Positions 7,329 to 16,700 are shown, numbered from the stretch's first letter. The stretch is DNA of 33,318 bases from Fibrobacter sp. (GCA_017649565.1 JAGCGO010000072.1:1-33318), one strand, 5' to 3'. The notes: a model not told the origin generated them from the letters alone. Numbers and translations are program-made.

Positions 7329-7368
7329 GAAAAAAGAAAGGCTACGCGGAACTGTGTCCCAGCGTAGC
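7329..7368 (-). terminator. Terminator-like hairpin in the leader of the nuclease gene
   Basis: Read on the minus strand, GCTACGC (7368-7362), a 14-nt loop and GCGTAGC (7347-7341) are followed by CTTTCTTTTTT (7339-7329). This sits just upstream of the nuclease ribosome site, so it could act as an attenuator, or terminate transcription arriving from the repeat region. Confidence 0.4.
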
Positions 7369-7505
7369 AAAGCAATAAACGATGTCGATGGTAATATACA
7401 AAATGGTGGTGAAAAAAGATAGCTGGCCGCGGGATGGGGGCTTTGCGTTGCTGTTACGGCGGCATGCGGGGGTGGATGGCGGGCGGTTTGTGGCGTGGGT
7501 AGGGG

Positions 7506-7644
7506 AAATTTGGCGGGGGGGGCGGCGAAAGGGGCATAAATTTGGCGGGGGCGGCGGCGAAAGGCGGGTGAATTTGCGGGGAAGAGGGTGGGGATGTGGG
7601 TGAATTTGCAGGGGAGAGGGGAAAATGTGGGTGAATTTGCGGGC
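7506..7644. repeat. Degenerate G-rich tandem repeat, period about 32 bp
   Basis: The core AATTTG followed by a G-run recurs with AATTT at 7507, 7539, 7571, 7603 and 7634, that is at intervals of 32, 32, 32 and 31 bp. Flanking bases are strongly G-biased on the plus strand, with many runs of three to eight G. The series ends where the palindromic array starts. No gene is supported here: open frames are low-complexity and lack ribosome sites. Confidence 0.75.
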
Positions 7645-7961
7645 GGGGCGTATAAATGGGTTGCTTTTGGCCTTTTTATACGCCCCTTTCCTCATTTCGC
7701 TATCGAATTGAGGTGTGTTTGTCGCCCAAAATCGATGGTGGGGCGTATAAACGGAGCTTTGTGTCGCAATTTATACGCCCCTCAATCGCGAGGACGACCC
7801 AAAAAGCAGACAAGGTATAGCGACGGGGCGTATAAATTGGGGTGTTTTGGTGGATTTATACGCCCCACCCGATTTTTACTCACCAATAAATTGCTTAATT
7901 TGTTTGTAATTTGCTAAAAGGGGCGTATAAACAAGTGTATTTTAGCGAATTTATACGCCCC
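7645..7961. repeat. Array of four 42-bp inverted-repeat units with constant 18-nt centres
   Basis: GGGGCGTATAAA and its exact reverse complement TTTATACGCCCC flank a centre of exactly 18 nt four times: 7645-7686, 7740-7781, 7825-7866 and 7920-7961. Unit starts are 95, 85 and 95 bp apart; the linkers (53, 43 and 53 bp) share no obvious sequence. The centres differ but three of them hold TTTT at positions 9-12. All eight arms are identical, implying recent amplification or strong selection. The type is not one I recognise. Bipartite operators, stem-loop RNA elements and a repeat family of mobile origin are all possible. Confidence 0.95.
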
Positions 7962-8030
7962 GCCTGCGCAATCCATACGCCCCGCCCCCGCTACCCATAC
8001 GCCCCGCCCGCGCAATCCATGTGCCCCGCC
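7953..8030. repeat. 22-bp-phased series of ATACGCCCC half-sites
   Basis: ATACGCCCC in the last palindrome arm (7953-7961) is followed by the same motif at 7975-7983 and 7997-8005 and by ATGTGCCCC at 8019-8027. All are spaced exactly 22 bp. The 22-bp units share CGCAATCCATACGCCCCGCC-like sequence, so this is a short tandem repeat that appears to have grown from a palindrome half. Confidence 0.85.
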
Positions 8031-8127
8031 CGCCATTTTTCGCGCTTTTGACCATTTTTGCGCTTCAAATGCCTTTTTTATGAGTCCCGCGGCTCAACCT
8101 TGTCCTTCTTTTTTCTTCCGACTATTC

Positions 8128-8135
8128 TATCTTTA
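8128..8135 (+). promoter_or_regulatory. Promoter box candidate for purA
   Basis: TATCTTTA matches the TAnnTTTR form seen before several genes in this window. A start about six bases downstream would place the transcript 5' end at the base of the purA leader hairpin. An alternative sigma-70-like pair, TTGTCC (8100-8105) and TATTCT (8123-8128) with a 17-nt spacer, overlaps it. Confidence 0.35.
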
Positions 8136-8140
8136 TATCG

Positions 8141-8180
8141 AAAAAGGGCTCCTGGGAGGTGCCTTGGAGCTCCCCTTTTT
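8141..8180 (+). promoter_or_regulatory. Terminator-like hairpin in the purA leader (attenuator candidate)
   Basis: AAAAAGGG and CTCC (8141-8152) can pair with GGAG (8166-8169) and CCCTTTTT (8173-8180) with a three-base bulge, and the stem runs into a T-tract. It lies between the promoter candidate and the purA ribosome site. A second small inverted repeat, TTTTAAT (8177-8183) with ATTAAAA (8190-8196), overlaps its 3' side and could be a competing structure. Regulation by purine supply is conceivable but not shown. Confidence 0.4.
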
Positions 8181-8206
8181 AATATGAGGATTAAAACGAA
8201 GGAATT

Positions 8207-9490
8207 ATGGCAAATCGTGTTGTGATCGGCTCCCAGTGGGGCGATGAAGGAAAAGCCAAGATTGTTGATTTTTTGACGCTCGATGCAGATATCATCGTGC
8301 GTTTCCAAGGTGGTGCAAACGCCGGCCATACTGTCGAGGTCGGTGACAAGAAGTTCGTGTTCCATCTGATTCCGTCCGGCATCATGCATCCGGACAAGAT
8401 TTGTGTGATTGGCAACGGTGTCGTTCTTGACCCGGTGCAGACCCTCGCTGAAATCGCAGACCTCCATACCAAGGGCATCAACCCGGAAGGCCGCCTGTTT
8501 ATCGCCAACAACGCCCACGTTGTGCTCCCGTACCACTCCGCGCTCGACAAGGCCAAGGAAAAGAAGGCCGGCAAGGCGGCCATCGGTACGACCGGCCGCG
8601 GTATTGGCCCTTGCTATAGCGACAAGGTCAACCGCATCGGCGTGCGCGTCGGCGACCTCATGGACGAACGCGAACTGCGTCCCCGTGTCGAGGCCATGGC
8701 GAAGGTTCACAACGAAGAATTCAAGGTGATGTACGACGTGCCCGAGATCGACCCCGAACAGGTCATCAAGGACTACCTCGATCTCGGCCAGAAGATCAAG
8801 CCGTTCGTGCGCGACGTGAGCGAGATGCTCTACAAGGCCGTCAAGGAAGGCAAGCGCCTCGTGTTCGAAGGTGCCCAGGGCACCATCCTCGACGTCGACC
8901 AGGGTACGTACCCGTTCGTCACGTCCAGCAATACGGTCGCTGGCTATGCAAGCTGCGGCGCAGGCATCGGTCCTACGGTGCTGGATCAGGTGGTGGGCGT
9001 CGTAAAGGCCTACACGACGCGTGTAGGCAACGGCCCGTTCCCCACGGAACTCCTGGACGAGACTGGCGATACGCTCCGCAACATCGGTAACGAGTTTGGC
9101 GCAACAACGGGCCGCAACCGCCGCTGCGGTTGGTTCGACGCCCCGGTGGTCCGCAAGGCTGCCGTGGTGAATGGCCTGACCCACCTCGCCATCACGAAGC
9201 TCGACGTGCTCGACACGTTCGACACGATCAAGATTTGCACGCACTACATGTGCGACGGCGAAAAGCTCGATTTCATCCCGAACCAGCTGTCGAAGGTCGG
9301 CCGCTGCACGCCTGTCTACGAGGACATGCCGGGCTGGAAGGTCGACACGAGCAAGTGCCGCAAGTTTGACGAACTCCCGGAAAACGCAAAGAAGTACCTT
9401 TACCGCATGGCCGAACTGGTCGGCGTGAAGATTGGCATGGTGTCTATCGGCGCAAAGCGTGACGAGAGTATCGTTGTGGATTTAGATTAG
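8207..9490 (+). CDS. purA: Adenylosuccinate synthetase
   Basis: This cytoplasmic enzyme joins IMP and aspartate using GTP to make adenylosuccinate, the first committed step to AMP. Length (427 residues) is standard. The N-terminal loop WGDEGKAK (residues 11-18) contains the catalytic Asp13, and GGANAGHT carries His41. The loop is GKAK rather than the usual GKGK. The C-terminal signatures, including GTTGRGIGPCYSDK and TTGRNRRCGWFD, are present. The start has GAAGGA just upstream. It heads a run of co-directional genes; the next gene follows after 26 bases. The leader holds an attenuator-like hairpin and, further upstream, an unusual palindromic repeat array. Confidence 0.97.
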   Translation: MANRVVIGSQWGDEGKAKIVDFLTLDADIIVRFQGGANAGHTVEVGDKKFVFHLIPSGIMHPDKICVIGNGVVLDPVQTLAEIADLHTKGINPEGRLFIANNAHVVLPYHSALDKAKEKKAGKAAIGTTGRGIGPCYSDKVNRIGVRVGDLMDERELRPRVEAMAKVHNEEFKVMYDVPEIDPEQVIKDYLDLGQKIKPFVRDVSEMLYKAVKEGKRLVFEGAQGTILDVDQGTYPFVTSSNTVAGYASCGAGIGPTVLDQVVGVVKAYTTRVGNGPFPTELLDETGDTLRNIGNEFGATTGRNRRCGWFDAPVVRKAAVVNGLTHLAITKLDVLDTFDTIKICTHYMCDGEKLDFIPNQLSKVGRCTPVYEDMPGWKVDTSKCRKFDELPENAKKYLYRMAELVGVKIGMVSIGAKRDESIVVDLD

Positions 9491-9516
9491 TAACCTGAAA
9501 ACCGAAGGAGATTTTT

Positions 9517-10227
9517 ATGAACGAATCTATTCTTGGCTTGTTGAAAGGTGTGGAACTCTTCTCTGAACTGAATGAGGAGCAGCTCAAGATGCTCGCGAAT
9601 TTGGTTGTCGCCCAGAACTTCGTTCGCGACGAAACTGTGGTTCTGGAAGGGGATGATTCGGTGCAGGCGTTGTACCTGATCGCTTCGGGTTCCGTGCAGG
9701 TCTATATGACCGGCGTCGACGGACGCGAGACAATCCTTTCGTTCCTGGAACGTGGAGACTTCTTCGGTGAAATGTCCCTGATTGACGGCGAGCCCAGGTC
9801 CGCCTCGGTCCGCACGGTCACGGACGCCCAGTTGCTTATCATCCACCGCGAATCCTTCCTCACGCTCATCCGCCAGTCGCCCGAAATCGCGATGGGCCTG
9901 TTGAGCGAAATGAGCAAGCGTCTGCGCAAGGCGAACCGCCAGATCGGGTCGCTCTCCACGATGTCCGTGAGCGGACGCGTGGCGGGAACGCTGCTCAACC
10001 TGATGCAGGAACGCGGCGTGCGCATCCACACGGACAACGGCAAGATGGTGACGGTCATCCACAACCGTCCCACGCAGCAGCAGCTGGCCGACATGTCCGG
10101 TACGACGCGCGAGACCGTGAGCCGTATCTGCTCGCTGCTCGTGAAGACGAGCGCAATCGCGATGACCGGTAAGGACATCGTGATCTTCGACGAAGACATG
10201 CTCCAGGAAAGGGCAACTAAGGGCTAA
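9517..10227 (+). CDS. Crp/Fnr-family transcription regulator
   Basis: This 236-residue regulator has an N-terminal cyclic-nucleotide-binding beta-roll and a C-terminal winged helix. The phosphate-binding cassette (GDFFGEMSLIDGEPRSA, 80-96) keeps the Glu and the Arg-Ser pair that bind cAMP in CRP, so a cyclic nucleotide ligand is plausible. The recognition region TQQQLADMSGTTRETVSR (186-203) fits the CRP helix-turn-helix. There are no N-terminal cysteines of the FNR iron-sulfur type. A strong AAGGAG site precedes the ATG. It lies 26 bases after purA and two bases before the PASTA gene, so the three are probably cotranscribed. The regulon is unknown. Confidence 0.93.
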   Translation: MNESILGLLKGVELFSELNEEQLKMLANLVVAQNFVRDETVVLEGDDSVQALYLIASGSVQVYMTGVDGRETILSFLERGDFFGEMSLIDGEPRSASVRTVTDAQLLIIHRESFLTLIRQSPEIAMGLLSEMSKRLRKANRQIGSLSTMSVSGRVAGTLLNLMQERGVRIHTDNGKMVTVIHNRPTQQQLADMSGTTRETVSRICSLLVKTSAIAMTGKDIVIFDEDMLQERATKG

Positions 10228-10229
10228 TT

Positions 10230-10997
10230 ATGGATAAAGTAAAGGCTATCTGGGCGAAGCTGACGCGGCGCCCTGTCGTCAAGGCTCTTCTGATTTGGGT
10301 CGTGGCGCTTTTTGTCCTGGCTTTTTTTGTAGATAAGATTGTCATGCCGATTTTTGCCGGCAAGCTCACTAGCACGGAAATTGTCCCTGACCTTGAAGGC
10401 ATGGACCAGGCCGCTGCCGAGGCCGCCTTGGCTAAAGCTGGGTTCAAGGCTGAATGGCTGGAAGAGGGCCGCTACAGCGCCCAGGTGCCCGCGGGCAAGG
10501 TGCTCGTGCAGATGCCGAAGGCGGGCCGCGAAGCGAAGGTCGGTCGCACCGTGAAACTCACGCCGAGTCTTGGGCTTCGCGAAGTCGTGATTCCGGACCT
10601 CCGCGGAACGAGCCAGAAGCAGGCCGCCATCTCGCTGTCGCGCGCGGGGCTTGTGCAGGGCGAAATTGTCAAGGGCGCACACGCGAGCATTCCGCGCGGC
10701 GTCGTGATCCGCACCATTCCGGGCGCGGGTGACAAGGTCCGCATTGGCGACACTGTGAAGGTCGTGATTTCGGCCGGCGCTACCAAGGGCAAGATTCTGC
10801 TCCCGAACTTTGAAGGGACCCCCTTAGACGACGTTTATGCGAAACTCGAAGCTCTTGGATTTGTCGTCGGCAAGATCAAGCGTATTAAGGATCCCGAAGA
10901 TAGGGGCTATGCTCCCGGTACGGTCCTTGAGACGTCCCCGAAGTATGGGGACTATCTCCCGCCCGACACCAAGATCAATTTCGTCATCGTTGACTAG
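10230..10997 (+). CDS. Membrane-anchored three-PASTA-domain protein
   Basis: This 255-residue protein has a short basic cytoplasmic N-terminus, one membrane segment (about 18-36) and three consecutive PASTA repeats (about 50-115, 117-185 and 190-255). Each repeat shows the VPDLxG start and the closing G-D-x-V-x-V type strand. PASTA domains bind peptidoglycan or its precursors. Here they are not fused to a Ser/Thr kinase or penicillin-binding protein, so the protein is a stand-alone envelope sensor or scaffold. The gene begins two bases after the Crp-like gene and is followed eight bases later by a TPR lipoprotein, so it is tightly operonic. Confidence 0.92.
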   Translation: MDKVKAIWAKLTRRPVVKALLIWVVALFVLAFFVDKIVMPIFAGKLTSTEIVPDLEGMDQAAAEAALAKAGFKAEWLEEGRYSAQVPAGKVLVQMPKAGREAKVGRTVKLTPSLGLREVVIPDLRGTSQKQAAISLSRAGLVQGEIVKGAHASIPRGVVIRTIPGAGDKVRIGDTVKVVISAGATKGKILLPNFEGTPLDDVYAKLEALGFVVGKIKRIKDPEDRGYAPGTVLETSPKYGDYLPPDTKINFVIVD

Positions 10998-11005
10998 GGA
11001 AGTTT

Positions 11006-12919
11006 ATGAAGGGATTGTTCGGTACTTTTATTGCGTTCGCAATGTGCGCGTTCCTGCTGGGCGCGTGCAGTTCTGCGCCCGCGAAGAAGGCCGACAATAC
11101 TGCAACGGCATCGGCTCCCGTAGCTGAACAGGCAGAGGAATCCGAGCACGACACGCTGGTGTACCCCCAGAACCTGGATGTCGCCCATGCGGCATACCTG
11201 CAGGCCGTCAATCTTGAAATGCGTGGCGAACATGCCATATCCGAGGCGCTGCTCCGTCAGGCCTACGAAGCCGACCCCGGCAGCCGCTACCTGGGTTTCG
11301 AAGTCGCCGAGAGACTTGCCTCCCGTGGCGAAGATTCCTTAGCGCTGGTGTACGCTCAGCAGGCGAACCGCCTGAAGGGCAAGAAACTCGCCCGCCACTA
11401 TGCATTGCTTGCTCACCTGTACGTGAAAGACGGTACTGCCGATTCCGCACGCAAGTATTTCAACCTGGGCCTGGATTCCTCGCACTACCAGGACATGGCC
11501 CTGCTTTACGACTATAGTTTGTTCCTGGAAATCATCAAGGACAAGAAGGAACTCGTGCGAGTGTACGGGCTGCTGCTGCCCCAGGTGAACTACATGCCTT
11601 CGCTGTTCCAGCGGCAGTTTGCGTTGCTTGCCGAGATGAACAAGGACTCTGCCCTGGTGGACTTGCTGGAGGCCGCCTACAATGCGAACGGCGACAGGGC
11701 CATGCTGCAGCAGATGGTGCAGATCTTGCTCTTGCAAAAACGCCTTGCCGAAGCCCGCGCGATTGCCGATACGGTGATGTCTTCCGATGCGGTCGCCGAG
11801 AAGATCGTTGTCGGCGTGATGACGGCGATGACCGAGAAGAACAGGGATAGCGCATTCAAGTTCCTAAAGCACAAGTATTACGTGGATTCCGTCCGTACGC
11901 CGATCCTCACGAATTTCCTGGGACACCATGAATATATAGCGATGGAACTCGACAGCGCGAAAGTGCACTTGAAGCAGGCTGCCGAGGAGTTGGAAGCACA
12001 ACCTGTTTATGTAGCGAATGCCTACCGTTCGCTGGCAAGTATCGCCCTGAGTGAAAACGACAAGGTGAACGCCGTGATTTATGCCGAGAAGGCAGACTCC
12101 GCATCGATGGGTGCCGAAAAGCCGATGCTCGCGATGACGTACGGCTACGTGGGCGAATACAAGAAAGCTTATGCCATGCTCGATTCCCTGCTTGCCGTGT
12201 GGAGCAAGTGGAACCCGCCTGTCGGTGTGGATTCCGCGTCGGCGAACGAACTCAGGAAGCAGGCCAGCCGCATGCACAGGCAGTTCCGCAACGCCTATGC
12301 GCGCATATACACGTTCGAGGCGAGCGATATCGAGAAGAACGTGAACGCCAACGATTCGATGAAGACCTACGCGAAGGAAGCCCGCGAACGTGCCGAACTG
12401 TTCTGGGAGAGCCTGCTGCTTGCGGATTCCACGGACATGGGGACGCGCGTGTACATGGCGATGAACCTGGAACGCATGGGACGTTACGACGAGTCGTTCG
12501 CAATGTTCGAACTGTTGCTGAAACAGCCGGAATCGTCGGGACTGGACTTCGCGGAAATCATGAACTACTACGGCTATTCGCTGATCGACATGAACCGTTC
12601 CGCTGCCGACGTGGACCGCGGCCTGGCCCTTGTGCAAAAGGCGCTCGACAAGATAGGCAAGGGTCCTGCTCGCGAGGCATACCTGGATTCCAAGGCCTGG
12701 GGACTTTACCGCAAGGGACTCTACAAGCAGGCCTACGACGTGATGCTGCTTATCGACGCAAAGAACATGCTCGAAGATGCCGTGTACTGGGAACATCTCG
12801 GTGCCATCCAGGCGGCTCTCGGAATGAAGGCGGAAGCCTCCAAGTCGTACAAGACCCTGCTCAAGCTGAACCCGAACCACGCTGACGCCAAGGCCTTCTT
12901 CTCGGGCAGCAAAAAGTAG
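11006..12919 (+). CDS. TPR-repeat lipoprotein
   Basis: This 637-residue protein has a lipoprotein signal peptide ending LLGAC (lipidated Cys21). The mature part is an array of helical tetratricopeptide-like repeats, for example HAISEALLRQAYEADPGSRY near the start and LGAIQAALGMKAEASKSYKT near the end. Such proteins scaffold envelope complexes, and in FCB bacteria several are associated with outer-membrane assembly. GGGAAG provides the ribosome site in the eight-base gap after the PASTA gene. The partner is unknown. The next gene, a LolB/DUF4292-like lipoprotein, starts six bases after the stop; tetratricopeptide and DUF4292-type lipoproteins often lie together in this phylum group. Confidence 0.85.
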   Translation: MKGLFGTFIAFAMCAFLLGACSSAPAKKADNTATASAPVAEQAEESEHDTLVYPQNLDVAHAAYLQAVNLEMRGEHAISEALLRQAYEADPGSRYLGFEVAERLASRGEDSLALVYAQQANRLKGKKLARHYALLAHLYVKDGTADSARKYFNLGLDSSHYQDMALLYDYSLFLEIIKDKKELVRVYGLLLPQVNYMPSLFQRQFALLAEMNKDSALVDLLEAAYNANGDRAMLQQMVQILLLQKRLAEARAIADTVMSSDAVAEKIVVGVMTAMTEKNRDSAFKFLKHKYYVDSVRTPILTNFLGHHEYIAMELDSAKVHLKQAAEELEAQPVYVANAYRSLASIALSENDKVNAVIYAEKADSASMGAEKPMLAMTYGYVGEYKKAYAMLDSLLAVWSKWNPPVGVDSASANELRKQASRMHRQFRNAYARIYTFEASDIEKNVNANDSMKTYAKEARERAELFWESLLLADSTDMGTRVYMAMNLERMGRYDESFAMFELLLKQPESSGLDFAEIMNYYGYSLIDMNRSAADVDRGLALVQKALDKIGKGPAREAYLDSKAWGLYRKGLYKQAYDVMLLIDAKNMLEDAVYWEHLGAIQAALGMKAEASKSYKTLLKLNPNHADAKAFFSGSKK

Positions 12920-12925
12920 GCGCCT

Positions 12926-13684
12926 ATGTTCGGGGCTGCAATAAAGATTTTTCCGGCATTTCGCTTTGTTCCTTTTGCCGTGCTGGCGCTGATGGCGCTG
13001 TTTGCCGCCGCGCTTTGCGGTTGTGCCGGCTCGAAGGCTTCGCACAATACGGAAACTGCCGTTGCCGAGGTGGCCGCTGTTCCCGACAGCCTGAGGGCGA
13101 AATTCAAGCTCACGCTTTTGGACAAGAGCGGCAAGGAACAGGAACTTGACGCGGTGCTGTTCTCGGTGCCCGGCAAGCGTTACCGCATGGAACTCACCGG
13201 CGCGATGGGTATTGGCGTTGCAAGCATGCTCTGGCAAGAAGAAGGCTGGCAGGTCGTGTTCCCGACAGAAAAAATGTACGTGAAGGGTGCCGGCTACATG
13301 GTAGGAATTTTCAGCGACAGTACGATCCCTATGGTCCATATCCACCAGGTCGCATCCGTCTTCGAGGGAAAACTCTTGCCCGAAGGGTACAAGGATGTAG
13401 GCGACGGCAAGGCTGTAGAGCCGAACGGTCGCGAGTTTAGCTACGGCAAGGAAGGCAATGATGTCGCCTGGATCCGCCGCACGGGTCGGGACGGTAAACC
13501 CGAAACAGTACGGTTCGACGGGTTCAAGGAATTCGAGGGAACAAGGCTCCCGGCGCATGTCGTGTTTGAACGGAACGGGAAAAAGTATCTGGAAATCCAG
13601 GTGAAAACCGTCAAGCACGGGCAAGCTTTCAGTCTGGGCGTCTGGCGCCTCAATATTCCCAAAAGTTACCAGCGTATCGAGTGA
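12926..13684 (+). CDS. LolB/DUF4292-like outer-membrane lipoprotein
   Basis: This 252-residue protein has a long hydrophobic signal ending ALCGC (lipidation probably at Cys33). The mature part looks like a half-open beta-barrel of the LolA/LolB type: strands such as FKLTLLDKSG, YRMELTGAMGIGVASMLWQ and GWQVVFPTEKMYVKG alternate polar and hydrophobic residues. A role in lipoprotein insertion or lipid carriage at the outer membrane follows from the fold but is not proven. It sits six bases behind the TPR lipoprotein and 25 bases ahead of the M6-like secreted protein. Confidence 0.65.
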   Translation: MFGAAIKIFPAFRFVPFAVLALMALFAAALCGCAGSKASHNTETAVAEVAAVPDSLRAKFKLTLLDKSGKEQELDAVLFSVPGKRYRMELTGAMGIGVASMLWQEEGWQVVFPTEKMYVKGAGYMVGIFSDSTIPMVHIHQVASVFEGKLLPEGYKDVGDGKAVEPNGREFSYGKEGNDVAWIRRTGRDGKPETVRFDGFKEFEGTRLPAHVVFERNGKKYLEIQVKTVKHGQAFSLGVWRLNIPKSYQRIE

Positions 13685-13709
13685 TGATTTTTTGTAGATT
13701 GGATAAAGT

Positions 13710-16700
13710 ATGATGAAATTAGTTCTAGCCCTTTTGCTTTGCATGTTTTCTTCTGCCGCCTTTGCGGTAGATACGCTTGAAGTCTATGCCTTCCTGGTCC
13801 AGTTCAAGAAGGAATCGCCGGACAACTCCCTCACGACAGGTGACGGCACGTTCGGTTCCGACCTGAAGAACAAGGAGGTCTACAGCCTCGATCCCGTGAA
13901 GATGCGCAATTCCGTTTCGTACTGGCAAAAGCATTTTGAGTTCGCGAACTCCTATTTCCAGGCGGCGAGCGGTGGCAAGCTGGTTGTCAAGGCGGAAATT
14001 TTCCCCAGGGCATCTTCGGGACAGACGGTTTACGAATTGAAGAAGCCTATCATCGACTATAACCGCACGAAAAAGATGAAGGGCGAGAAGACGGCGGCGT
14101 ACGGCCTGGCTCGCGCACAGGACTACCTTTCGTTTGTCTACGATGCAGTGATGGCGGCGCATGGTTCCAAGGACTCCCCGTTCAAGGATGCGATGCCCAA
14201 GAGCCCGAACACGAAACGAGCCTACATGATTATCCATGCGGGTGCGAGCCGACTTGTGGACGGCGGCTCCATGGGTACCGACGGTGCCGACACTCCGGGT
14301 GACTTCATGGACTTCTACATATCGCCTGAATACTGGGGATACCTCTCCCCGGATTCCAACTATGTCGCTGTGAAGAAAATCGAGTCGGAGAAAAAGGGCA
14401 AGAAGGATTCCTCCGTGGTTACGGGGCTTGTGCTCAAGGACGCTTCTGTCGATACGCTCACTTCGATCATGGTCGTGAGCGAGACCGCATCGCAAGATGG
14501 CTTGAACTGGGGCATCAACGGCATTCTGGTAAACCAGATCGGCCGCGAGTTGGGAATGCCGGACACTTACGACGTGGTGCAGGGCATTTCCCGTCTGGGT
14601 TACTTTGACTTGATGGACTTTGCCGGGTACAGTTCGGGCAACGGGTTCATGCCTTCTTTGCCGAACGCCTGGAACCGCGCCTACATGGGCTGGAGCAAGG
14701 TCAAGGAAGTCCGCCCGGTCGCAGGCAAGAGCGTGACGGTCGATATCGCTGCCGCGGGTAGCGGACTTGGAACGGAAATCGTGAAGGTGCCGCTGAGTGC
14801 AAACGAGTACCTGCTTATCGAAAACCGCCAGCGTTCCCTGGAAAAGAATGGCGACGTGTACATTGAACTGGGCGACGCTTCTGCAGACGACGAATCCTGG
14901 AAGGATTCTATCATGGTGGACAGCATCGGCAACGTGTTCCAGGACTCCATTTGCAAGGACGGAAAGTGCAAGAAGAATTCCAAGAAGGCAAGCGGGATTA
15001 TCTTGTCGATGAGTTCCTACGATGCGGGCCTTCCGGCGAGCGGTATTGCCGTGTGGAAGGTGAACGACTGGTACCTGCGTGAAGGCTTGCAGTACGGTTA
15101 TGCGAACGCGTGGGGTGGCGATACTTTGCGTGACCACCAGTTCGGCATTTCTCTTGTGGAAGCGGACGGCATTTTGAGTGTCGGAAAGACGTTCAAGAAT
15201 GCGCTCGGTCGCGATGCTTACGATTACGGTGCCGGTACGGACTTGCTGCCGCACAAGCGCTTCGGTTCCAAGTCGGGCGAGAAGTTCGAGATGGTGAAGA
15301 CGATTATGCCGACCGGCTATGCGAACACGAAGACGACGCAGGGTGGCTATACGGGTATCAAGATTACGGTGAACGAACCGAAGAATGCCCGCAAGGAGAA
15401 GACTTCGAACGCCTTCATGGGTGATAGCGTTATCAACTATGCGGCGCCGGTGATCAGCGTGACCATCAGTATCGACGATGGAAGTATCGACAATTCCAAG
15501 TTCCCGCGCAATGTGGGACTTGCTGGCGCTATAAGGGGTGCCGTGTTTATTGACGATCCCGAGAAAGATGGCGAGAAGCTTTTGGTCGTGGGCGCAATGG
15601 ACGGAACGCTCCAGGTGTTCGACGCACTCGGCGATACGTTGTTTGCAGCGGATACTGTGGTGAAGTTGCCGCGTGTCTCTAAGAACGATACGGTAATGAA
15701 GGTACCGCTGTACCGTGTGGGCACAAGCTACGGTGCACTGGTCGGCATGGCAAGCGACGGCAAGGATGTCTATAGCCTGCACAAGAAGAAGTTCGTAAAG
15801 ACATCGCTTGCTAGCGGAATCCCGATGCAGGAGGACTATGATATTGAAACTGCTACAGCAGGGCCGGTGATTGTCGATGACGAAATCCGGTTCGCGACGA
15901 AGCAGGGCGTGAACGTGTTCAAGAAGAACGACAAGAAGTTCAAGCTGGAAGAGGAACGCGAAGGCATCGAAGACCTGGTATACTGCGGAAAGTCCAACAA
16001 GAAGGATATGTACGCCTATGTGACGGACCAGGGCATTGTCTACGTGCAGGACCGCGAAATAAAGCTGAACGGCAAGAGCAAGGAAAAGTTCCGCCTGGCA
16101 TGTACCGATCTGGACCGTGACGGAGTTGTCGATGTCGTTGCCGTGGGAAGCCGCGGGACGGTGACGGTTGCAAGTACGGTGGAATCCAAGAAGGGCTTGA
16201 ACTGGACCAAGACTTACAAGCGTGGCGCTGCAGGTACGACGGGCCTCAAGGACGAGACTTCCGGCGTTGCGCTGGGTGATGTCAACGGGGACGGCTATCC
16301 CGAAATCGTATTCCTGGGAGACAACCTCGTCTATGCGCTTGATCACTCGGGCCTCCCCATAGGCGGATTCCCGGTGAAGATTACCCGTGGATCTCCCGTT
16401 TTTGGATTTTTCAGCGATCCTCTGCTTGTTGACGTGAACAAGGATGACACTCCCGAAATTCTCGTGCCGAGCAGTGACGGACTTGTGTATGCCTACACGG
16501 GCAAGGGCAAGGCTGTCGGGGACCAGTTCCCGATTGCTGCGGGTAGCTACGAGTTCCTGGATTCGACGATGATTATTCAGCCGATGAGCATTTTCGTTGT
16601 CGACGCAGTTCCGGGCAAAAAATCTGCAGGCCCCGAACTCTACGCATTGCATCGCAATAGTTTGTCTGCATTCCGCCTGCGCAAGGCATCGACAGATGCT

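Noticed and set aside
7382..7917. Open frames within the repeat region as genes
   Set aside because: Translations are Gly/Arg- or repeat-derived and lack ribosome sites; the DNA is better explained by the repeat series.
7645..7961. The palindromic units as a CRISPR array
   Set aside because: In CRISPR the full repeat is conserved and spacers are of constant length. Here only 12-nt arms are conserved, the 18-nt centres vary, linkers differ (53/43/53), and no cas gene is present.
11864..16652. Very long minus-strand open frames opposite the TPR and M6-like genes
   Set aside because: These antisense frames arise from codon bias of the plus-strand genes (His/Arg/Val-rich, no domains) and are not supported as genes.
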